Origin: Branchiostoma belcheri
Taxonomy: Eukaryota > Chordata > Leptocardii > Amphioxiformes > Branchiostomatidae
DNA length: 64,000 bases
Direction: 5' to 3'
Assembly: GCF_001625305.1 (NCBI RefSeq)
Contig: NW_017802824.1
Location: 629,174-693,173, forward strand
Part shown: one piece after another, positions 21,601 through 33,600 of the stretch
Numbering within the stretch: position 1 is the first letter of the stretch
Layout of the letters: the number at the start of each line of letters is the position of its first letter
Notes under the pieces: model-generated
Database searches by the model: none
What the model saw: only the letters and a program-made list of their open reading frames with translations
Told to the model about the DNA's origin: nothing
Made by a program: the position numbers and the translations under genes

Positions 21601-24600
21601 ACGACCGGGCCAGATACGTGTATTAGCATGTTTGATAATTCAGAGGGTTATGATTCTGTTTATTTGCATCACAGCTGATACAAATCTACAGAATTATCAA
21701 CACATCCTATTTATTGATTTTCATATTTTGTGTGTGAAAAAAGTTAGAATATTACCGCATTATCTTGTTTGCTTTTCAGTTCTCCAATGTAATAAGGACA
21801 CTTTCTCTGGAATTCATCATCTCCACTTTTGTTTTCTTTCGCCACAGTTCTTCTTCCATGTGCTGTCCGAACCTCCGTGACTGAAAATCAATTAAAAAAT
21901 TTTAGGAAAGCACGAATTTCCTTCTAAAGTTACATTTAAAAAAAGATGGGCATTCAAGACACGTTTTAATTCCTACTATTAAATCCAATTACAAAACTAC
22001 GATTTCATGACTATAACTACTACATGACTACATTTTGTTAGTATTTACTCTGCGTATCAATTTGAGTAGGAATAATAGCATCACTGCATTAAACTAGTAA
22101 AGTAAATATGAAATATAGGAATAACGATGTATAATACATGGATTATCATTCCAACATTTCATTTCATTGAACATTTCATGCCTAGACATGGTAACAGCAC
22201 ACTCAAGTTACATTAACTTATTTTATATCGCCACCAACGCAGAGGACAAATACATACAAATACAATACATGATTGCATCTATATCTTCTATTCTTCTTGT
22301 TAGTGAGATACACTGGCGTATTCGAATCCAATATTTATTATGTTAAGTAGGTATCACAACTTACATGGACTGGGTATTACAACCGTATTTTGGCTGACGG
22401 TTGAACGGTGTGTTGCAATCCCATTGGCCCTTTGTAGCTCTATTGTTGCTAGTCCGTTTGGGAACTTACAACTATACAAGGGAGTAAGATATTAGTTATG
22501 TCATGTAATGTTTTTTTTTACTTTTGTTTCTTCTTTATTTACAATGCATGTGTGCTAAAGATATGTAACCGACGAAAAGTAATAATAATAAATAATAATT
22601 ATTGTATTTAAGGGGAACCCCCTCCATCTACATGATTTACTACATACTGAATTGTTTTTAAGTGCAAACAAAACTATATAATAAACAAAACCAAATGATG
22701 GAAAGTGTACAGTAGAAGGCCTTCACACATGTATCTGTTGCACTGTAAATTGGACACGTCAAAGACAGCAACGGTTTGTACGGTTATAAACATCAGCTGT
22801 TCGTTGCTGATAAATAGTTATTACATAGATGCTCATAAACGCATACCTCGTGTGTGAGGATGGCTTCACTGCTAGTTCCTCCTCTGTTTAGGCACGGTAT
22901 AAGGAAAAACAGAAAACGTCTCATATTTAGTGTTGCAATCAGATATTTTCATGAATATGTATACAGTCATATAATGTGTATATCATGTATATCGCATTAG
23001 TTTGTTTGCTTCCCTTACTTTTTTGTTTTGTGATTTTTCTTGTGAAATGATAAAATGGACAAGGCGTTGTTACAAATGATGTATGCTACCAAGATATACT
23101 CAGAGTCATTAGAATCATCACCTCAACAGTACACCTTCCCGGACTGATTAATCTATACACCTGGGGTCCGCGCGGACCCCAAGACAGTTTTTTGCTAATT
23201 TGAAATTATCAACATGCTACCAGCTCAATTGTTTTGCAAACTGATGTGAGAACCTCTGTGTCCACATTGCATACAAAAATCATACATTTTGAACTTTTTC
23301 TATTTTTTGGTGAAGAAAAGAAGACAAGAAGAAATACCCGATTTTTAAACCCATTTCAGACTGAAGGGGCTTTTGAGGCCCAACTTTGATCTCAGATAGC
23401 GGCTAAACGGCTTTCGCTAGAAGTATCAAATTTGGAGACCTTTCCTAAAATGTCTCTGGAAAAAAGCTCATATTAGTTTAATACTACTAAGTTGATGTTT
23501 TTTTGTGTTGCCATGGCAACGGGTTTCTAGCAGGCAGTTTTTTTGAAAATAGAAGTAATTTTGGTTTAAACATAAAAATTTTCTGAGTTTTATATTAAAT
23601 TACACTTCTTTTCCAACATTAATAACATCTTACATAATAGACCCATTCGACTTTCACGGATCGCATTAACTGCTTACGTCACAGGGGGGACATTTCGAAT
23701 AGAAACTACGTCACAGGGGGGACATTTCGAAAGTTCCTTTCACGGATCGCATAAACTGCATACGTCACAAAACAAAATAACCTTAAATTGCTGTACGGAA
23801 TGCCACCATACAAAGTTGGTGCCTGTTTTCCTGTCATGTCCGCATATATTACCAAGAAAATAGACACTTACCTACCTTTTAGTAAAAAAATGACCTAACA
23901 GGGGGGACACCGAGAGCGCAAGCTCCGTTCGACTTCAGCGTTCTAGAATGACGTTCTATCGAAATGTCCCCCCTGTGACGTAGGCAAATTATGCGATCTG
24001 TGAAAGTCGAATGGGTCTATTAAATATAAGTTAAATCATTTAATATGCATAGAATATGCTAATTTGATGACGTCATTGGTCAAAATCCAATATGGCGGAC
24101 TATATTATTAGCTCTGACGTCATATGACGTCATAATTACACCAAAGTTATTAAAATTTAATCTATTACTACACCATTCTCTGAAAACTTGGTAGACATAC
24201 GATGAGTGCATAAAAAACATATAAAAACGGAAATAAGGTAATGTATAAGAACGCCAGTGTATCCATTATGATCGAAAGCCGGCTGGGGTCCATTTTTTTA
24301 TAAATGGTAGAAACGGAGTTTTCTGCACTGTATTGAAAGACAACTTTGTGGGTGACAATTACCTAAAATTTCAGAAAAAAATCTTTAGAAACAAAAAAGA
24401 TATTACAGAATATATAGTGCTGGGGTCCGCGCGGACCCCAGGTGTACTGTTTAGGGTTAAACAACTTACCTTGTCGGTAATGATCATGACCCAATTGTCC
24501 CCAACATTGTGTTATTGTCTCCGTAATTGTTTTTTAAAAATGTCACAAAACTGTCCATCCCCCCCGTAACATCTGTGTCCATAATATCACCAGGATCCAT

Positions 24601-27600
24601 AGTATCGCCACCTTGAGAAACAGTGTGCTTAAAGGTATTTTTACTGCAGCATACCCTAGGTATGTACATTTGATGTGTGAAGGATTGCTTACCAAAAGCA
24701 TGTTGCAATAAAAATATCTTTAAGCACACTATTTCTCAAGGTGGCGATATTATGGACCCTGGTGATATTATGGACACAGTTGTTACATTTTAAGTCTTGA
24801 GTAGTAAAGTTTGAGTTAGCAGATAAATTTCACAATACAACACAATAATCTAGGCATTGGTAGAGCTTACCCGATTTGGACAGACGAGAGGCCCATATGG
24901 TTCTCGCTCTAAGGCACAGAGTCAGCACTATGGCGAACAGTATTCCCAGTACAACTCCCATGGTGACGGCAGCAATCATAACGACATCAGAGCTGTCTGT
25001 AGACCAAAAGAGAATTAGACATATGAAATTCATAACAACGATCTCGTTGTTATGAATTAGACATATGAAATTCAACGAGATCGTCAGTCAAGACTGGTTA
25101 TAAGAAAAAAAAGAAGAATTTTATTTCAAGACAATTTTACATGGTACAATGTATGGCAACGACTAGTGAACATAATACAAAAAGAAAAGGGCATACAATG
25201 AAACTTTTAGAGGTACTAAGCATAAAGTACTAAATTAAATATAATATACAATCAAGTTGGGATAATCAAGAGTTTTGGCATTCCCTCTAATAGTCTTTTA
25301 TGGATCTACCTATTTTGCAGTGTGATAGTTGTTGCTCATTTCAATATAATGATATAAATCTGTCTATAGCATCCAGTCTGATGAAATCTATTTTATTACA
25401 GTACTTGACTCGATAGATGTGAATAGCTTAGTACGTAAAACATCATATCAACGAGATCGACGTTCAAGACTGGTTTTATGAATGCCGTAGGTTGGAGTAA
25501 ACTTTGAAGTTAGCTGACTGTTTCAAAGGGGTAGACCACGATATGGTCTATTTAAAAATCTATACCTATTTTTCCAATCTATTGGCAACAATTTGTCAGT
25601 ATCTTTTCAATCTTCATTCATTGACGTAAAGCATGTCCCTGCCCCGCCTTTTTCTCAGATCTTTTCATTATGTTTTCGCGATTGGTTACACATAGACAGA
25701 TGGTGAGGCGCATCGCCATTTTCTGCTCTGCCGGAGTGATGATCCTATTTTCTGCTTTGCTGAAGCGGCATTTGTTTCAATGTGTGGGCATGCCTCTGTA
25801 GTTGCGAGAGAAAGAACTTTGCAATGTATTGATAACCGCCACATAGACGATGCGCTGCATGTGGTGACGGCACGTTTAAACATGCATTTGTCATTCTAAA
25901 TGCATGATGACAGCAATATTTGGTATTCAAGAGCAAACCAACATAGACGGTGGACAGTCACTTTCAAGTGCCCGGCTTTAGCGACCACTTTCGAAAATAC
26001 CTTTACCGTATTTACTAGCAAAGCCTCTTTTAGCTGTACTGTAACTGTTAGGGTCAAAGCCAACATTTCGTGGCGCCGTCTAGACCTCAGGACGTAATCC
26101 ACTCAGTCTTATGTAACTTTATACTGGCATTGAAAGAAATTCTTCGCAAGGTTTACAGTATTTAGTCAACGTAAAATGTATCATTCGTATGTATATACAC
26201 ATGTCACCATCGACAGAGATAGCACTAAGTTAAACATATTTTGTTAGATACTCGTACCTGAAAGATATAAAGAACCTTTAAAAGCTAAAAGAAACATCGA
26301 AGCTAACCAAAGCATCAAAATGTGTATGGACTTTGTGAAACCTTATCTTTACACATGAAAACTGTTACTCAAGCAACAAAACCAGTGGCACAACGTCGGG
26401 GCATGTATATATATGTAGGTAGATTTAAGTCCATAGGTTCTGGGCCGAATGCCCTACGCCACATGACGCCACACGATAATAGCTCCGTGCTAGTTGGGTT
26501 TCCTTGGCTGTGTCTTCGGCCAAAATGAATAAATATCAAACAAGAAAGGTAACATTTGCAAAGCAAATGCATTCATTCTACCTTCACATGGTCTAGCCTA
26601 ACAAACTACTTTTCTGTTTATTCTTACTCGAACACATTCGTTTATATGTGGTGACCAGCCCCTCAAACTCTCCCCTGCTACATAATACAATCCAACACCT
26701 CAGTTATGTTGTATACAAACAAAAACGCATGCAGAAAAACAAACTCCGCTGCAGCAACGTAAGAACGTCACAGAATAGCCATTTTCGAACTTCACCTTTG
26801 TTTCCATAATTGCTACTCGCCTACCAAATGCCATCCACAGCTTTCCGGGATATGCTGTACACATTCAATCAACAAATGCATAAAAATCCCCTGCGGTGCC
26901 GCTGCAAAATGCCAGGTATACCATTTTGTAACTTGACCTTCGTTTTTACAACAGAAAAGAGTCCATCTACAACTTCTAGACGTTGACATTCATACAGACA
27001 GACACAACAGGTGTTCCACCAAGACCAAACCGAAAACATACCCTTCTGACGAAAGCAATAATCATTTTCTTACCTTCTGTGACGTAGACCCTAAAGTCTT
27101 GCCTGTCCTGGCCGAACATATTGGAGGCAATGCAGGCGTAGTTTCCAGTATGAACAGTCTCTGCCGAGGTGATGACTAACACGCTCTGTGTCTGGTCCCC
27201 AGTAACGATCTCCTTGATGGAGATTTCTCCACTAACCCCGCCTCTCAACTTCCGTTTCCGGCCATCACGCCCTGCCAGTTCCCAGATGACACCATCCGGT
27301 TCCGGGTCAGAGGCTATAGTACACGTAAGTTCCACAGTGTCGCCTCCTGCAGCAGATACTGAAGTAGACTGGCTCACAACTTCTGGTCGACCTAGGATTG
27401 AACAAAGAGAGAAAACAAAGATAACGGTTATCAAGACCTTACACAAAGTCCTTACAAGTTCTGGTGGTATTATTCTTTTTGTTCATAGTTTAGGTTATAT
27501 ATGAAAAGTAAAGATCTTTTAGGCCGTAAGGCAGTATGTTGTTAATCCACAGTGTCTAAGACATGGTATTAAATTGCGTAGCCCATCCCTCTCCTTCCAC

Positions 27601-30600
27601 TACCCTTTTGCTCATAAGGCGTTCTTATATCTCATATCTCTTTTAGCACTACCTACGTACTTAATTTTTACCACTTCTCATTCATAGCATGCCGTATACA
27701 TTTACATAAATACAATGTAATATGATGCAAATTATTGAAAACAAAGTCATAGACAGTGTTTGGAGCCAAAAAATTTGAAGCAACGGTAAAATGTACCTAT
27801 TACGTCGATGTATGTTTCTCTTGTGTCCTCAGAAAAGTTGTCACTCTTGGCAACACAGACATAGTAACCCTCAGTCTGATAGTTCAAAGGTGAAAGAGTC
27901 AAGGGGTTGTTAAAAGGCTGTTTTGTATCCTTCCGCCGCCATGAGATCTTCGGTCTGGGATTTCCCTCTGATTGGCATTCCACTCTGAAGACCTCTTGTC
28001 CGAATAAAACACTAATCTTCTGATCAAACGTTGACTTTATCTTTGGAGGATCTAGAGGGGTAAATGGCATGAAATATACTCATGAATAATTTCATCAGAT
28101 TGGTGAATGATTGATTAGCAAAGTTCTTCATTCACAAACACTTCTTGAGTAAATCCGTAAATAATTTACCAGGTTGGTAAACGAATGAATAGCAAAGTTC
28201 TTTGATCACAACCATTTTTTCACGAGCCGACGTTTCGATGACCGTCTGTCATCTTCAAGTAACAAGTGACAGTGCACTGTGAACTATGTAACACCTTTAG
28301 TGCACTATTCACCAAGTAACATCTAGCGTCATTGCACAGTAAACCAGTAAGAATTGCCCTGATGAAGATGACAGACGGTCATCGAAACGTCAGCTCGTGA
28401 AAAATAAATGGTTGTGATCAAAGAACTTTGCTATTCACTTCTTGATTACGTTTTGATAACCGTCTGTCAGCTTCATCGGAGCTAATACATATGTGTGACC
28501 CGTACCAACAATCATATTGGCCCTAACGAAGATGACAGACGGTCATCTAAACGTCGACTCGCCAAAAATGTGAATAAAGAACTCTTCTATTTAGGTATGA
28601 AATATATATATCGTGGCATGAATGTACAATAAAGGTATTTAATTTCATTTATATTAATATAATTAAGTTTTTTGTAGAAAAATTATGTGCCAATTGTTTG
28701 AAATTAGTTTCTTGGCAAATTAAAGACAATCATCTGAGAATGATAGATCTATCATACAGTCCTGAACATTGCTTTAATGAGATGAAGCTACAAGCGGAAA
28801 ATGTTTTTTTTAACTTTTCCTCAATTCATTATTTTGTCTATTGAGACGAATGAATACATAGAAAACCCGATCCACAATCACATCAGTAATACCCTGATAT
28901 ATGATACCAGCCATAGATCCCGTCGGTATTTGCTTGAAATGTTTAGCTTTGTGTAACCCGTCCCAATCTGTACATTACGTGGATGTTAATGGATAGTCGT
29001 GCTGTTTCTCATTCTTACATATAACCTCCAAGGTGATCTCCCCGGTCCCTATAGGCTCGATCCCATTATCGGCTTCACACAGGTAAGCACCGCTGTCTGT
29101 CCGGGACACTCTCGGTATCAGCAACGACGAGTTACTGTAAATAGAGATAAGGAGTGCAGTGAACTTAGAATTTTGTTTGTATTAAAATCCCCATTGGTGT
29201 ACATGATTTTACACCTATGTGTGTTCAATTAGGCCACAGCAAGTAATTTTATGGATGACATCAGCGCGCGCATTAATTTTCGGCTGATTTTGGGGAAAAA
29301 AACAAATTTTGTTGCCTCCTGACAGTGGTCAACATGCCGAAAATGGGCAAAGATGTCTGTTGCCATGCCAGAAAGCGGATGACAGATAACTATGAAGAGA
29401 GGAGACAAGAAAAAACTCTAAATTAATATTTTGTTTCTTTCTTTGATGCAGTGACATGTGATGCTGGCTGTGTATATGTGATGTTCCCACTGAATCAAGA
29501 CCATTTCTACCATGATTGAGTAAAAATGTTTAAATGTAGGAACCTTTTTTTTCGGCCCGGCTATTTTTTTGGCCCGCTCGCATTAGATTTAGAATCTGCG
29601 GAGGATGTCATCCATAGAATTTACCTGCTGTGGCCATATCGGTAACAGTACTAAAAGTAATTATGTAATTAAGACCTTTAAGAGATAAACTTAAAACTGA
29701 CGTGTGAGAAGTTAAGAGGTCAGCAAAACGTACTAAAACAAAATCTGGGTTTTGTTTGTATGGAGATCCAAAAGTAATAATAATTGACAAAAGTATGAAT
29801 TAACCTTACTTACCTAATCATACAATACAGATGTAATGCAATCAAAATCAATCATAATAATCACACAAAAATATGATGACTTAAAAGAACCAAAGATGTG
29901 TATAACTGAGTGGGATCAGCGGTAACAAAATAATAATGACTGGATAGCAAAAAGATTGAAAAAAGTATGTGACTAGTAGATGATATAATTGAATGGGAAT
30001 GTTAGTATCAATTCATCTTTTTTACAAAAAAAGGTTGCAATCCTGAGATATCAACACGACTGAATAATGGTCGCTAAACTACAAGAATAATCAATAATCC
30101 AAATTTCTTAGCTTTTATGTGTAACACGTTTTTCGAAAAATAAGAAGTAGCATATTTCAAAATAACTAATCTATATCTATATCTCAGTTTATTTTGACTT
30201 GCGTCGAGGGCACCATGCTAGTTTAAGGGATGTTAACCTCCGAACTACACTTTTAGAACATTCAAAAGTAAATTGAATGTATTTCTTCATATATGCGATT
30301 AACAAAGAAGGCGTCGTCTTCAACATTAAATCTAAAGTGTACTTGAGCATATTTCGCGTTTGTGGATGGAAGTGGTCACTATACCTCTACTACTGAAAGA
30401 ATTTTACAACTGTCTGTAACTCTTTTACATGTCTACCGGTAAGGTAAGACAACAGATAGCGTTTAGCCAACGATGAAGAAACTGCCTAACTACACGAAAC
30501 ACACCAATTGATATACCTCATGCCTGCATTTTGCGGAAGGCTGTCATCGACTCTTCTCCAGCTGAAAACCGATGTTGGGTTCCCTTCAACAACGCAAGTC

Positions 30601-33600
30601 AGATTGGCGTAACCTCCCTCTAGAGCCTGAACCGTCTGCCTCGGTGTTATGACGGTTGGAGGATCTAGAAAACGACAGGAGATAGTTTCAAGCAATATTA
30701 CGTTTACTTTGGAGAGCAGATTGCAGTAATACCAGGCCTACCCAACACAATATTTGCCATTTACTTGTCAACGCAATGCATCTATTACTGTCATTGTAGT
30801 TCCTGTAGAAAAACTCTGCCATAAGTTTCACAATCCAACAACATAGGAGAGCCAAATGCCTCCATTGCCTTGAAGATGTAACAGCAGCTATTATAAATTC
30901 CACACGAGATAAAATCTTAGAACCTTGTTGTTTTTAGAACTAAAATATGCCAAGGATTTACACCAAGCGTACTGTTGTAAGACCCAATATTGATTCGGCC
31001 TCCAGGAGATCTCTTGTTAAATCACGTACATTTTTGTTGCTTCTCTAAGTGTTTCTTTTTTTTTAAAGAGACTTGAGGCTAGAGTGGAATATGAAACATG
31101 TAGGAAAGATTAACGGGTCGCTCGATGAAAATATAAAATATGATTTTTCAAGCCCCTTCATATACCGTGTATTCACATAAATCCCCTTAGCTAGCCGTAC
31201 GGATGTAGATAATATTAAATCCCATTTATTTCCCTTGGTAGACGTCGATTCACTGTTATAAAACATCTCTTTCGGCATAGAGAATTCATAGCAACGGCTG
31301 ACTGCTACATGTCAATACTATCTACTACAAAACATCCCTCTTCAATCCTACACCATCTAACAAGATATTGATTCTCTTGGTTCTGGTGGCATGTAATTCC
31401 TTATTCCTGCAGTATTGGGTGATTTAACTACATTCCAACTTCACAATTATCAGAAGGTAATCTAATGTTGTCTATGCTTCTCAGAGCAGCTGTTTAGTTG
31501 AGATGTTAATGTTGCAAAACGTGTTATTTCTATACATGCTTTCAAAAGGACCACGTTTTTTTGGGACACAACAGGCATTCCACGTTGCATTCTAAATAAT
31601 GGCACAGTTGGAAGACGATTTGGAATGTTCTATAATGTGAAAGGGCCAGAGACCTGTGCACAATGGGTCATCATAGACTCCATCTTGTGCCTGTCTGTTT
31701 GTACGCACATGAATGTGTTTAGATTAGAGTTTAGGTCAGAGGAAAAAAATACGATTACGAAACTCATCATCATCATCATCATAGCTTGTCGCTATTTCTC
31801 TCAGCAAAAAAACTCATGATTTGGACGAAATGGATCACGTTTTGAAAATACAACATGCATTCCACATCGTGTTATTCCAAAACATGTTTTGGAATGAACC
31901 ACGTTTTTTTAATACAGATGCATTGCACAACCTAGTATCCCAAGTCATGTTTTAAAGGTGAATGCGGTTGCTAAACGAGTGATTAATCTGTACCATAGTT
32001 TACTGTACGTCATTTAGTGTACCTTGATATACGAATACCCACTCTGTGAAATTTCGAGTAATTCTACATATTTTGTAGCCTGGGTACCATCCTACTTGTA
32101 TGCCGGGGCTCCCACACTCGCTTCCCTAAGAAGTCTTAGGGAAGCGAGTGTGGGAGCCCCGGCATACAAGTAGGATGGTACCCAGGCTACATATTTTGTT
32201 TTATAGATAATCATTTACATCGTGCACGCTGCTTTTATATGTTTGTTTCTAATAATGTAGTACGACGTTTTCTATCCAGATAACTTAGTATGATGTTTCA
32301 AATCTAGATCCAACACTAACCTTAATAATTTAATCACGTATATAAACGTGTCAAGAAACCCCACGCAATTCAGCCTACAGCTGTCATGTGGGATTTGCTG
32401 TTTCAAAGAATTGAATTCAATAAACTATTATGTTTATGATGCAAAAGACGTTACTTACAGTGCACTTTGATCCGTACAGTGGCAATCTTCAGCGGTGCCA
32501 CACCAGGGAACCCCTGGTCCGCTACGCAGCTGATGTTCGCCGAGTCGTCCCACTTCGTCAGGAACGGGATGTGCAGCTTCCTCTCCACAACGTTCCCAAC
32601 CGACACCTCTTGGTAAAACATCCCTATGGGCTCCAGCGCTGTTGTCCCGTTGTACCACATCAGATGCGGCAATGGTTTCCCTCCCTCCGAGCGGCACGTG
32701 AGCTTCAGCGCCTCACCAACACTACGGGGGTTCAGGTTGCCCGCTATGACTGGTGGATTCACTGGGGGAACTGAAAACATCAATGATCATAACTGAAGGG
32801 CAGTATGAAATCATTTTGTGCCATTTCATTTTGTGTTGGAATTCTTCTTATTTCCTTCGCAGAAGGAAAATATCTTGTTTTTGCTCTGTTTCTTCTTCTT
32901 CCATTCCAAACACATAAGGTCAATGGCCTGGACCAGAAGTTTGTCACCATAGTAACCTGGTACTGAGGCCTGTGGTGGCGGGATACTTTCATAATTCAAA
33001 ATTTATTCATCAACTTGGCAGTTCTTAGACTGAATTACGTTGATTGTACAATGTTGCCAATTATAAAAAAACAGTACTGTTAATAAGCAACATTTCATCA
33101 GTTAAAAAGATACGTAGCAAGGCAGAGTTGGAGAGACTGGTTACCGTGCATATGAATGTATTTGAGTATGAATAAACAGAGCAGTATGTGAAGGTTAACA
33201 TTATGCACCCGCTTTGCAAATGTTACCTTTCTAGTTAGAAATGTCAGATTAACTACTTTGTAACCGTTATGTGTTAACCCATTTAAATGTTACCCCATTG
33301 TCTGCATGACGCCATGGTTTGGGAAGTCTTAAAGATTTAGCTGTTTTACGGTACAGCTATTCATTGTTGAGCGCGAAACAAACTCCCTGGCTCACGGCAG
33401 GCAATTTGATCAGGGTCACGTTTCCAGTCTTTCGGGGCCATTTAATCTAACGAGTGGGCTCAGGGTCCGGCACACCACCGTTAACACCACAAGACAGATG
33501 CGGCGCCCAAAACCAATTATACCTCATCACATGCGACTTGACCAACTTGATTTACACATCTCCACAGGCCGACTTTGATGATTCTAACTCGTTGCTGGGA

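Noticed and set aside
22365-22440. Alternative acceptor GGACTAG for exon 9
   Set aside because: Gives an open frame at phase 2 but leaves a phase that does not join to exon 10, whereas the acceptor at 22472-22473 agrees on both sides.
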